Positions 1 to 6,429 of a stretch of 6,443 bases of DNA are shown piece after piece. This DNA comes from Mariprofundaceae bacterium (GTDB lineage Bacteria; Pseudomonadota; Zetaproteobacteria; Mariprofundales; Mariprofundaceae). The stretch covers positions 1 to 6,443 of the forward strand of contig JAUZQR010000153.1 of the NCBI GenBank assembly GCA_030950865.1, given 5' to 3'. Below the pieces are notes generated by a model. The model made no database searches, was not told where the DNA came from, and saw nothing but the letters and a program-made list of their open reading frames with translations. Position 1 is the stretch's first letter; each line of letters begins with the position of its first letter. The position numbers and the translations under genes are program-made.

Positions 1-43
1 TCACTTGCGTGGTGGTGTTTACCAAACAACCAACACATAACAT
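1..43 (-). CDS. Possible 5' end of an unidentified downstream gene, cut by window edge
   Basis: On the minus strand an ATG at 43-41 opens a frame that stays open to the edge of the window and reads MLCVGCLVNTTTQV. An AAGG at about 54-51 lies some 7 bases upstream and could serve as its ribosome binding site. If the adjacent MITE-like element is removed, this ATG directly follows the predicted ancestral stop codon of the cNMP-domain gene (TGA then ATG), the spacing expected of a translationally coupled next gene. Only 14 codons are visible, too few to recognise a family, and an open frame this short can occur by chance. Treat it as a possible gene start only. Confidence 0.25.
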   Translation of the reverse strand, partial: MLCVGCLVNTTTQV

Positions 44-55
44 TCATTTACCTTG

Positions 56-73
56 GGAAGCACTGATTAACTC
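56..73 (+). repeat. Left terminal inverted repeat of the MITE-like element
   Basis: The 18-base sequence GGAAGCACTGATTAACTC is repeated in inverted orientation at 199-216 with a single difference (A at 62 against the complement of C at 210). Confidence 0.8.
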
Positions 74-198
74 TGAATGAGTAGATATGCGATGATAAAT
101 TACCAAGAACAAGGCGGGAATCGTGAGTAATAGCGCCGCCATTACTTAGATTACTAACGCAGGGCCTGGTGATTTAGCGTGCGTAGGTGCCATTCATC

Positions 199-216
199 GA
201 GTTAATCAGCGCTTCC
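199..216 (-). repeat. Right terminal inverted repeat, containing the stop codon of the cNMP-domain gene
   Basis: Read on the minus strand this is GGAAGCGCTGATTAACTC. In the frame of the cNMP-domain gene it supplies most of an AGG codon, then AAG, CGC and the TGA stop at 208-206, so the last Arg-Lys-Arg of that protein is encoded by the transposon end. Confidence 0.8.
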
Positions 217-1267
217 TTTGGCTATAAACCTTGGTTGGTGAAGCTCGTTTTGTATGGTTTTCAATCAATCTATTTTTCACGAATGGGTTCTTGTTCATAA
301 CAGCCCTAAATTCTTCTATCTGAAGCTGAAGAATATCTGTCTCACTCACCGTAACAATATCACCCGTAATCGCACTTTCTTGAAGTGCTGCCATATCAGC
401 AACCATCTCCCCAGGCTTAATTGGCTCAAGCACATGACTGTTCCCAGAAAAATCCTCTGCCACAATTCTCACAAGCCCCGAAATCATGATGCCTACCCAA
501 GGTAGTTTTTCCTCCGCATTGCAAACCACTGAAAAAGGTGGGTAACGAACAATATTTGCATGCAATGCAAGATCAGATTTCGCATCATCAGGAAGTTTTA
601 CCAATGTTGTATTACTATTGATGGCTGTTAGTCGGCGACGAAACTCACTTTCCTGACGAAGGTAGTCCCCTACTTCAGGAAATTTAAGCAGACATAAAAG
701 AACACGTCTTGATGATAGTTTAAGCACGCTGGCTTTCGTATTGGCAATGACACTTGCACTACGCGCATTACCCTCAAGAAAGGCCATTTCGCCGATAATA
801 TCACCCTCTTTTAGCATGCGAATGAGAACTGCATCTGGTTGTTTTTGATAGTTTACAAGCACAGCCAAATCACCATCAAGGACAATGTACATACTATCAT
901 CCGTATCACCTTGCTTCATAAGCAACTCATTTTCATCTAAGCGAAGCTGCTTGGCATTTTTCATCAACATATGGATGGCTTCAGGTTTAATCCCAGAAAG
1001 AAAGGGATTTATGGTTGAGTGCCCCTCATCATCAAGAGATAAATCGCGGCGTAAATTTTTCAATGATTCAGCAGAATGATTTTCACCATCTTTCTTATAA
1101 AGACTTTCCAACTGTCGCATGCGGTCAATGGCTTCACTTTCTTTTCCCAATTGCAACAGCAACTCTACCAAGCGACGAAGGTATTTGGATTCACTCGGAT
1201 ATAAATCAACCATTTGAAGATAAAGGACTTCTTTATGCTGAAGTTCTTTCTCGAATTCTGCGTCCAT
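206..1267 (-). CDS. Soluble protein with TPR-like N-terminus and two cyclic-nucleotide-binding-like domains
   Basis: This 353-residue protein has no signal peptide or membrane segment and is probably cytoplasmic. Residues 1-75 are helical, charged and TPR-like. Residues about 88-205 form a CRP/PKA-type cyclic nucleotide-binding domain whose phosphate-binding cassette is intact: GEMAFLEGNARSAS at 159-172, with Gly159-Glu160 and the ligand-binding Arg169 followed by Ser-Ala as in CRP. Residues about 225-335 look like a second copy. It keeps PGEM (285-288), but the arginine position is degenerate, so it probably does not bind nucleotide. No DNA-binding helix-turn-helix, kinase or cyclase domain follows, so the output is unknown and may be protein-protein interaction. 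The start is supported by an AGAGAGGGG ribosome binding site (about 1280-1272). The stop codon and last three residues come from a MITE-like insertion, and the ancestral end was probably of similar length. The ligand, cAMP or another, cannot be told from sequence. Confidence 0.88.
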   Translation of the reverse strand: MDAEFEKELQHKEVLYLQMVDLYPSESKYLRRLVELLLQLGKESEAIDRMRQLESLYKKDGENHSAESLKNLRRDLSLDDEGHSTINPFLSGIKPEAIHMLMKNAKQLRLDENELLMKQGDTDDSMYIVLDGDLAVLVNYQKQPDAVLIRMLKEGDIIGEMAFLEGNARSASVIANTKASVLKLSSRRVLLCLLKFPEVGDYLRQESEFRRRLTAINSNTTLVKLPDDAKSDLALHANIVRYPPFSVVCNAEEKLPWVGIMISGLVRIVAEDFSGNSHVLEPIKPGEMVADMAALQESAITGDIVTVSETDILQLQIEEFRAVMNKNPFVKNRLIENHTKRASPTKVYSQRKR

Positions 1268-1305
1268 TCAACCCCTCTCTTTATATTTCCCCAATACTGC
1301 CAACG

Positions 1306-1322
1306 TACTTTATTCTAAAGTA
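1306..1322. promoter_or_regulatory. 17-bp palindrome with -10-like hexamer upstream of the cNMP-domain gene
   Basis: TACTTTA (1306-1312) and TAAAGTA (1316-1322) are perfect inverted copies separated by three bases. On the minus strand the centre contains TAGAAT, five of six matches to a sigma-70 -10 box, about 45 bases upstream of the start codon at 1267. I could not find a convincing -35 hexamer. The arrangement would suit a dimeric repressor site over a promoter, but AT-rich palindromes of this size also arise by chance. Confidence 0.3.
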
Positions 1323-1480
1323 TCCATCATGTCGCCACCTATGATATGAATCAGCTCCAAGTCTCCCTGATAAAGTTGAACAAAAAAATCAAAGTAACAT
1401 TTACCACTTCATATATAAACGCTAGTCTCTCCCCATCCTGAAAGACGGTACTGGTAAACAGACCGAAGCGGAAAGGTGAT

Positions 1481-2263
1481 ATGACGCAGATAAAAAAACG
1501 TACCACAGCAAGCACATTGCTGGCGGACAAACAAAACCATCGCAAACACGTATGGCTCACTGCCTACGATACCCCCAGTGCTACATTGGCAGAATTATCA
1601 GGTGTGGATGTGATTTTGGTAGGTGATTCTTTGGGCATGGTAAGCCTTGGCTTTGATTCCACCATCCCTGTAACCCTTGAACATATGATTCATCATACCG
1701 CAGCAGTGGTGCGCGGTCGTGACAAAGCCTGGGTGGTATGCGACTTGCCTTTTGGCAGCTATCAGCAATCACCTGAACAAGCCTTTGAATCTGCTGCCAA
1801 AGTCTTGCAGCAAACAGGCTGCGATGCTGTCAAAATTGAAGGTGGCAAACATATGGCTGCGACCATTGCGTTTTTAAGTGAGCGCGGTATTGCTGTGGTG
1901 GCGCATATTGGTTTGACACCACAATCAGTCAAAAAATTCGGTGGCTTTAAAAAACAGGGTGGCAACCCAGAAGCTGCACAGGTTATTTTAAATGATGCTC
2001 AAGCTGTCAGTAATGCTGGAGCCGTTGCTGTTGTTTTGGAATGCATCCCTGATGATTTAGCTAAAGAAATCACACAAAGCATTACTATCCCTACTGTCGG
2101 CATTGGTGCGGGAAAAGATTGTGATGCTCAAATATTGGTATGGCATGATTTGTTGGGTTTATCTGAAAAGAACCCACCCTTCGCCCCTGCTTATAGCAAT
2201 TTGCGTGACACCATCACCCAAACCATTGGACAGTGGGCAGATGATGTGCGCTCTGGGAAATAA
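1481..2263 (+). CDS. panB: 3-methyl-2-oxobutanoate hydroxymethyltransferase (ketopantoate hydroxymethyltransferase)
   Basis: PanB transfers a one-carbon unit from 5,10-methylenetetrahydrofolate to 2-oxoisovalerate to give ketopantoate, the committed step to pantothenate and coenzyme A. The 260-residue protein is near the usual length of about 264 and is collinear with the family. It shows TAYDTPSA at 27-34, VGDSLGM at 47-53 with metal ligand Asp49, CDLPFGSY at 87-94 with Asp88, VKIEGG at 117-122 with Glu120, HIGLTPQSV at 142-150, and the catalytic Glu187 in LECIP followed by GIGAG at 207-211. The start is preceded by GGAAAGGTGAT (1470-1480), a good ribosome binding site. It is the first gene of panBCD, with the panC start 11 bases after its stop. 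No clear promoter is visible upstream; TATATAAA at 1412-1419 is the best -10-like string but lacks a -35 partner. Confidence 0.97.
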   Translation: MTQIKKRTTASTLLADKQNHRKHVWLTAYDTPSATLAELSGVDVILVGDSLGMVSLGFDSTIPVTLEHMIHHTAAVVRGRDKAWVVCDLPFGSYQQSPEQAFESAAKVLQQTGCDAVKIEGGKHMAATIAFLSERGIAVVAHIGLTPQSVKKFGGFKKQGGNPEAAQVILNDAQAVSNAGAVAVVLECIPDDLAKEITQSITIPTVGIGAGKDCDAQILVWHDLLGLSEKNPPFAPAYSNLRDTITQTIGQWADDVRSGK

Positions 2264-2274
2264 GTACAGTCACC

Positions 2275-3123
2275 ATGAATATTTCCCAAACACCTGAAAA
2301 AATCAGAGCGCTTATTGCCCCGTTACGCGGGCAACGTATTGCATTGGTGCCAACCATGGGCTGTTTACATGCAGGGCATATTAGCCTGATTCGCAAAGCC
2401 AAATATTTGGCTGATGTTGTGGTTGTCAGTATTTATGTGAACCCACTACAGTTTGGTGAAAATGAGGATTTTAATCAATATCCAAAGACTTTTGAAAAAG
2501 ATGCTGAAATTTGCAAAAATGAAGGTGTCGATGTCATCTTTCACCCTGAAAACTTATACCCTGAAAATGGTGCAAGAGTCACCCTGAAAGTCAGTGATAT
2601 GAGTAATATGCTTTGCGGCATAGCACGCCCTTCTCATTTTGATGGTGTGCTCACTGTTGTGAATATGCTGTTTAATATTATTCAGCCAAATATTGCCATT
2701 TTTGGCGAAAAAGACTGGCAACAACTGGCTATTATCCGCCGTATGGTCAGTGATTTGCATATGCCTATTGAGATTGTTGGCAGTGAGATTATTCGTGAAA
2801 CTGATGGTCTAGCAATGAGCAGTCGCAACCGTTATTTAAATCCTAGCGAACGTCAGCAATCACTGGTTCTATCAGAGGTTATAAGATTGATAAAAAACAA
2901 CATTCAACAAGGTGAAAAAACAACAAAAAGCATAAATCTTGGCATGGATAACTTAAAAAAACATGATATTTCACCAGATTACCTTGAAATTCGCAATGAA
3001 ATAACACTTCAGCCTGAAAATACCATCACACCACAAAGTCGCATGTTTATTGCAGCTAAAATCGGGAAAACACGTTTGATTGATAATATTTCTCTAAAAA
3101 CTGAATCGGAAAACACATTATGA
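2275..3123 (+). CDS. panC: Pantothenate synthetase (pantoate-beta-alanine ligase)
   Basis: PanC joins D-pantoate and beta-alanine using ATP, through a pantoyl-adenylate intermediate, to form pantothenate in the cytoplasm. The 282-residue protein has the usual family length. Residues 26-35 read [10 protein letters not shown], the HIGH-type nucleotide-binding motif of the cytidylyltransferase fold. They are followed by [20 protein letters not shown] (51-70), which lines the pantoate site, [15 protein letters not shown] (143-157), and MSSRNRYL (181-188), the KMSKS-like loop. The smaller C-terminal dimer domain ends with RLIDN (267-271). The Shine-Dalgarno sequence is weak (an AAG about 10 bases upstream), and the start is only 11 bases after panB, so translation is probably coupled. 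Its stop overlaps the panD start in an ATGA. The substrates come from PanD and, through ketopantoate reductase encoded elsewhere, from PanB. Confidence 0.97.
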   Translation: MNISQTPEKIRALIAPLRGQRIALVPTMGCLHAGHISLIRKAKYLADVVVVSIYVNPLQFGENEDFNQYPKTFEKDAEICKNEGVDVIFHPENLYPENGARVTLKVSDMSNMLCGIARPSHFDGVLTVVNMLFNIIQPNIAIFGEKDWQQLAIIRRMVSDLHMPIEIVGSEIIRETDGLAMSSRNRYLNPSERQQSLVLSEVIRLIKNNIQQGEKTTKSINLGMDNLKKHDISPDYLEIRNEITLQPENTITPQSRMFIAAKIGKTRLIDNISLKTESENTL

Positions 3124-3497
3124 AACTAACTTTATTAAAATCTAAACTGCACCGTGCCACAGTCACCCACGCCGAGCTTGATTACGAAGGCTCTTGCGCC
3201 ATTGACCAAGATTTGATGGATGCAGCGAATATTTTACCATTTGAACAATTACATGTTTACAATGTCAGCAATGGTGAACGTTTTACCACCTATGCCATAG
3301 TCGCACCACGTGGCTCTGGCACTATTGGTGTAAATGGTGCAGCTGCACACAAGGCTACAGCCGATGATTTATTGATTATTTGCACCTACGCAGAACTTGA
3401 TGCCGCCGAAGCTGAACACTTCAACCCAGCATTGGTTTATCTCAATGAAAAAAATGCTATTACGCATACCAGCCACGGACATTTGGCGGCCATCTGA
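3120..3497 (+). CDS. panD: Aspartate 1-decarboxylase, pyruvoyl-dependent proenzyme
   Basis: PanD decarboxylates L-aspartate to beta-alanine, the amine substrate of PanC. It is made as an inactive chain that cleaves itself between Gly24 and Ser25, turning the serine into the pyruvoyl cofactor of the larger subunit. Both residues are present in [10 protein letters not shown] (22-31). Also conserved are Lys9, His11, Arg54, Thr57 and Tyr58 (in [10 protein letters not shown], 51-60), and VNGAAAH at 73-79. The length of 125 residues is close to the 126 of the Escherichia coli enzyme. The start overlaps the panC stop as ATGA (3120-3123), a typical sign of translational coupling and co-transcription. 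Whether processing needs a PanZ/PanM-type maturation factor, as in enteric bacteria, cannot be judged here. No strong terminator follows. Confidence 0.97.
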   Translation: MKLTLLKSKLHRATVTHAELDYEGSCAIDQDLMDAANILPFEQLHVYNVSNGERFTTYAIVAPRGSGTIGVNGAAAHKATADDLLIICTYAELDAAEAEHFNPALVYLNEKNAITHTSHGHLAAI

Positions 3498-3524
3498 GCC
3501 ATCAGTAAACGTTAACTATTTAAC

Positions 3525-3549
3525 CACAGGCTTAAACTGGAAACCTGTG
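3525..3549 (+). terminator. Weak hairpin downstream of panD, doubtful terminator
   Basis: CACAGG (3525-3530) pairs with CCTGTG (3544-3549) across a 13-base loop, 27 bases after the panD stop. No T-run follows directly; the nearest is at 3595-3600. A competing stem, GGCTT (3529-3533) with AAGCC (3550-3554), overlaps it. It could be a modest transcript-end stabiliser, but it does not look like a classic intrinsic terminator. Confidence 0.2.
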
Positions 3550-3671
3550 AAGCCAATAACAAACTGATACAAACCAACAAGGTTCGCCAGAATATTTTTT
3601 CATGCTTCACAAATCGTTTTATGCCTCGCCTCTTTGAATATGCCTTCATACTGCCAACCTTGGCACAGCTT

Positions 3672-3704
3672 AAAATAAACACTATCGCATATTTATGCGA
3701 TGTG
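3672..3704 (-). terminator. Likely intrinsic terminator of the hybrid histidine kinase gene
   Basis: On the minus strand, 24 bases after the kinase stop codon, CACATCGCAT (3704-3695) pairs with ATGCGAT and GTG (3690-3684 and 3682-3680). This gives a 10-bp stem with one bulged base at 3683 and a 4-base loop. It is followed by TTTATTTT (3679-3672). The T-tract is interrupted and the stem is only moderately GC-rich, so efficiency may be moderate. Confidence 0.6.
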
Positions 3705-3727
3705 AAAAGCGAAATGTATCAAAAAAA

Positions 3728-5281
3728 CTAGCCCAATAACTGTCGCAACATGCTACCTAATTCATTGGGAATAAATGGCTTACGCAAGAAATTACACGCA
3801 CCACTATCAAGTAATGCCTCCGCTTCGGCATTCGCAGGTGAAGCACTAATCATTAAAATCGGTAGCGCATTTAAAAGGTCACGTAATTCTAAAAATAATT
3901 CCTGACCTTTATAATCAGGGAGATTCAAATCCAAAATAGCTAAATCATAATGATTTTTCTCTAATAACTGTAGCGCCAAAGCCCCACTGGTTGCCACGCT
4001 TACTTTGTAGCCCCAGTGCCGTATCAAATCCTGCATAACTTTTAATACAATTGTATCATCATCAATTAACAAAATATGCTCTGTCCCCATATATGATTCA
4101 AACACACGCCGTCGCTGTATCACGCTTGGTGTATCTTCCTCTCTAACGACAGGTAAAAGAACCCTAAAGGTAGAACCTTTTCCTATTTCACTTTCTACAA
4201 GTATCTCACCCTTATGATTACGAATAATACCGTGTGCTGCTGCCATACCCAGACCACGCCCTTGAAATTTGGTCGTATAAAAGGGTTCAAACAGGTGCAT
4301 ACGCACAGCATCATCCATGCCTATACCATTATCTTCAATACAAATTTCCACATATTCACCACTTGCAAGATCCGCCTCTGGTAACAAGTCATCACGTTCA
4401 ATAGATTTATGATGTGTCGAAATTTTCAACACACCTCCACCCATCATTGCCTCGAATGCATTAAGAATAATACCACTTAAAAGTTTACGAATTTGTGCAG
4501 GATCTCCATTCACAAAATAGGTATTTTGCAATAAATCAAGTTGTACATCCACAAGCTCAGAAACAGGAAACTCTTCCGAAGCGATAAACTCCGTGAGTAA
4601 GTCGTTCACATGCATATCTTCAACTTGGTACTTGCCACCCTGTACATAAGCCAACATCTGACCCGAGACATCTGTTGCCTTCATACCTGACTGATAAATT
4701 AAATCTAACAAGTGTTTAGGTTCGCCCTCTTTGGGAAGGTATTGGCGCAACAATTCAACGCCTGTCACCACACCAACCATCAAGTTGTTCAAATCATGCG
4801 CCAAACCACCTGCTAGCGTTTTTGCTACTTCCATGCGCCCTGTAGAAATAAATATTTTTTCTTTCTGAATCGCAAGCTTTTTTTCCTCGGTATCCAGTAA
4901 TGTTTGATGTATCACCGCCAATAAGTTCTCAGGATTCAATTTATTGACATAATTGCTCACGCCCGCCCGCAAATATTGAGCAACAACCTCTTCACCAATA
5001 GGTTTTGCTACCACAATAAGCGGGGTCAACATGCTCAACTCTCGCAACTTATGCAAAACATCCTTCACCATAAGCTCAGGAAGATTAACATCGCAAAGAA
5101 TAACATCCCAATGCGATGTTTTTAGCGCTTTAGAGAATTCATCCATATTGACCACACATTTGATGTTCAATATCTGCTTCGACTTAGCCAAAGCATGGCG
5201 TACTGATGCTATATCATCAGCATTATCTTCTAAGAATAGAATACGTAATTCATCAGCCATTACATGATTATTCTTTAACAT
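3728..5281 (-). CDS. Hybrid histidine kinase with receiver-kinase-receiver layout
   Basis: This 517-residue soluble protein is a two-component signalling kinase flanked by two receiver domains. Receiver 1 spans about residues 12-128, with acidic Glu18/Asp19, phosphoacceptor Asp64 and Lys114, but Ala92 stands where Thr/Ser is usual. The dimerisation and phosphotransfer domain carries His162 in LAGGLAHDLNN (157-167). The ATPase domain has the N-box Asn274, G1 EDNGIGMDD (316-324), FEPFYTTK (331-338) and G2 GRGLGM (341-346). Receiver 2 (about 402-516) is complete: Asp407-Asp409, phosphoacceptor Asp451, Ser479 and Lys501. There is no transmembrane, PAS, GAF or other sensor domain, so input probably arrives as phosphate or protein contact at receiver 1. 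No histidine phosphotransfer domain or DNA-binding partner lies nearby. The start is uncertain: Met1 has a weak GAGA upstream, while Met8 (5260) begins closer to the conserved receiver sequence. Confidence 0.92.
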   Translation of the reverse strand: MLKNNHVMADELRILFLEDNADDIASVRHALAKSKQILNIKCVVNMDEFSKALKTSHWDVILCDVNLPELMVKDVLHKLRELSMLTPLIVVAKPIGEEVVAQYLRAGVSNYVNKLNPENLLAVIHQTLLDTEEKKLAIQKEKIFISTGRMEVAKTLAGGLAHDLNNLMVGVVTGVELLRQYLPKEGEPKHLLDLIYQSGMKATDVSGQMLAYVQGGKYQVEDMHVNDLLTEFIASEEFPVSELVDVQLDLLQNTYFVNGDPAQIRKLLSGIILNAFEAMMGGGVLKISTHHKSIERDDLLPEADLASGEYVEICIEDNGIGMDDAVRMHLFEPFYTTKFQGRGLGMAAAHGIIRNHKGEILVESEIGKGSTFRVLLPVVREEDTPSVIQRRRVFESYMGTEHILLIDDDTIVLKVMQDLIRHWGYKVSVATSGALALQLLEKNHYDLAILDLNLPDYKGQELFLELRDLLNALPILMISASPANAEAEALLDSGACNFLRKPFIPNELGSMLRQLLG

Positions 5282-5305
5282 GATTTCTCTAACAAACTCA
5301 GTCTT

Positions 5306-5336
5306 ATCATAAATCGACTATAGCCGAAAATATCAA
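5306..5336 (-). promoter_or_regulatory. Candidate sigma-70-like promoter of the hybrid kinase gene
   Basis: The minus strand carries TTGATA (5336-5331) and TATGAT (5311-5306), each five of six matches to consensus, separated by 19 bases. The spacer is longer than the optimal 17. Initiation would fall close to 5299, giving a leader of roughly 20 bases before the upstream start codon. Confidence 0.3.
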
Positions 5337-5363
5337 ATGCATAAACTTTATTATAATGAAGGA

Positions 5364-5392
5364 CTTGAAATTGGCTTGCACACACCTTACTA
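5364..5392 (+). promoter_or_regulatory. Candidate sigma-32 (RpoH) heat-shock promoter of htpG
   Basis: CTTGAAA (5364-5370) is an exact match to the sigma-32 -35 consensus. After 14 bases comes CCTTACTA (5385-5392), a partial match to the CCCCATNT -10 element. Spacing is in the accepted range, and htpG is a classic sigma-32 target. Transcription would begin near 5399, giving a leader of about 65 bases. The same TTGAAA could also serve a housekeeping sigma factor with a poor -10. Confidence 0.5.
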
Positions 5393-5416
5393 GAGGTTCT
5401 AGATGACATTACTGCG

Positions 5417-5455
5417 TTTTTATGACGCTTATATCTACAAACTAACACATAAAGG
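5417..5455 (+). promoter_or_regulatory. Possible fourU-like RNA thermometer masking the htpG ribosome binding site
   Basis: In the leader, UUUUUAUG (5417-5424) can pair with CAUAAAGG (5448-5455). This gives eight consecutive pairs (one G-C, five A-U, two U-G) with a 23-base loop. The paired strand covers most of the Shine-Dalgarno sequence AAAGGGA (5451-5457). Known fourU thermometers hold the ribosome binding site with a run of uridines and melt on heating. A competing 4-bp stem, GCGT (5414-5417) with ACGC (5425-5428), is possible. This comes from hand pairing only; no folding energy was computed. Confidence 0.35.
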
Positions 5456-5457
5456 GA
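5451..5457 (+). promoter_or_regulatory. Ribosome binding site of htpG
   Basis: AAAGGGA ends eight bases before the ATG at 5466. It supports this start, and the following residues align with the N-terminus of HtpG. Confidence 0.7.
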
Positions 5458-5465
5458 ACTCATCC

Positions 5466-6429
5466 ATGTCCAACACACCTGTTAAAGAAACACATACCTT
5501 TCAAACAGAGGTAAAACAGCTTCTCGATTTGATGATTCATTCATTGTATTCCAATAAAGAAATCTTTTTACGCGAATTAATTTCCAATGCCTCCGATGCT
5601 GCCGATAAACTTCGTTTTGAAGCAACAACAGATGATGCATTGTATGAAGGCGATTCAGATCTTCATGTGTATATCGAGGCAGATAAAGATGCTCGCACCA
5701 TTACCATTCGTGATAACGGTATTGGCATGAACCGCGATGAAGTGATTGCCAATATTGGTACCATTGCACGTTCTGGCACCAAAGAATTCTTTGGTCAATT
5801 ATCTGGTGATCAAGAAAAAGATGCGCACTTGATTGGTCAATTTGGAGTTGGTTTTTATTCATCTTTCTTGGTGGCTGATAAAGTTACTGTGACTACCCGC
5901 AGAGCAGGCCTTGAAAAAGAGCATGGTGTACGTTGGGAGTCTGCTGGTGATGGACAGTATGATATTGAAACCATCACCAAAGAAACGCGTGGAACAGAAA
6001 TTATTTTGCATTTGCGTGAAGAAGCCGAAGAATTCCTCGAATCATTCCGCTTAACCAGCATTATTCATAAATACGCTGATCATATCCCCTTCCCTATTCG
6101 TATGTTGGGCACCCCTATGCCTGCTGCTGAAGGCGAAGAAGAAAAACCAGCAGAAATTGAAACCATCAACCAAGCATCGGCATTATGGACACGCCAAAAA
6201 TCTGAATTATCAGATGAAGAGTACAATAATTTCTATAAACATATCGGACATGATTTTGAAGATCCGCTTACCCGCTTACACCAGAAGCTAGAAGGTAAAT
6301 ATGAATACACTTTATTATTATACTTCCCCAAACGTGCGCCATTTGATTTGTGGCAAGCTGAAAGCAAACATGGCGTAAAACTCTATGTTCGCCGTGTATT
6401 TATTACTGATGCAACCGAAGATTTATTGC
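5466..6429 (+). CDS. htpG: Molecular chaperone HtpG (bacterial Hsp90), 3' truncated by contig end
   Basis: HtpG is the cytoplasmic ATP-dependent Hsp90 chaperone that remodels client proteins as a homodimer. About 321 genuine codons are present, roughly half of the usual 620-640 residues. The N-terminal ATPase domain is complete: [20 protein letters not shown] (22-41) with catalytic Glu37 and Asn41, the adenine-contacting Asp83 in DNGIGM (83-88), [11 protein letters not shown] (98-108), and the lid glycine motif GQFGVGFYS (124-132). The middle domain begins around residue 230, with [10 protein letters not shown] (239-248), [14 protein letters not shown] (251-264) and KLYVRRVFI (305-313). The rest of the middle domain and the C-terminal dimerisation domain are missing. 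The frame stays open to 6443, but the codons from 6430 on are adapter sequence. The family expects Pro after Asp-Leu-Leu, and the C at 6429 fits its first base. A heat-shock-type promoter and a possible RNA thermometer lie upstream. Confidence 0.97.

Larger units (their letters stand above)
56..216. mobile_element. MITE-like non-autonomous element with 18-bp terminal inverted repeats
   Basis: The segment begins with GGAAGCACTGATTAACTC (56-73) and ends with GAGTTAATCAGCGCTTCC (199-216). These are inverted copies with one mismatch in 18, and the match resumes inward with TGAATG (74-79 and its complement at 191-196) after a 2-base offset. The element is about 161 bp and has no meaningful reading frame, so it would need a transposase supplied in trans. 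The flanking four bases are CTTG (52-55) and TTTG (217-220), an imperfect but plausible 4-bp target duplication. Inside it, TGAGTAAT (124-131) can pair with ATTACTTA (141-148), with one G-U pair, around a 9-base loop. The parent insertion sequence family is not identified; IS5-type elements are a guess from the short GGAAGC-type end and possible 4-bp duplication. The right end overlaps the 3' end of the cNMP-domain gene. Confidence 0.72.

Noticed and set aside
254..505. An 83-codon plus-strand open frame opposite the C-terminal part of the cNMP-domain gene
   Set aside because: The composition looks like an antisense shadow, with no motif or start signal.
1015..1344. A 109-codon plus-strand open frame antisense to the N-terminal part of the cNMP-domain gene
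   Set aside because: It lies opposite a gene with clear domain motifs, has no convincing ribosome binding site, and its translation shows no recognisable motif.
1412..1419. TATATAAA as a -10 element for panB
   Set aside because: No -35-like hexamer is found 16-18 bases upstream. The nearest TTGAAC (1376-1381) is far too distant, so a promoter is not annotated there.
1400..1458. TTTACCA and TGGTAAA inverted copies in the panB upstream region
   Set aside because: They are 45 bases apart with no intervening structure and no flanking similarity, so a chance pairing is the simplest explanation.
1351..1560. A minus-strand open frame crossing the panB start and upstream region
   Set aside because: It overlaps the conserved panB N-terminus on the opposite strand and has no family-like sequence.
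3652..3665. TGCCAA-CC-TTGGCA inverted repeat in the convergent intergenic region
   Set aside because: A 2-base spacer is too tight for an RNA hairpin loop without losing pairs, and it sits downstream of both flanking genes, where an operator is unlikely.
5352..5357. A perfect TATAAT on the plus strand upstream of htpG
   Set aside because: The 15-19-base upstream window has no acceptable -35 sequence; the match in an AT-rich region is likely chance.
5275..5478. A minus-strand open frame across the kinase-htpG intergenic region
   Set aside because: It overlaps both the htpG start and the kinase start, and there is no ribosome binding site or motif to support it.
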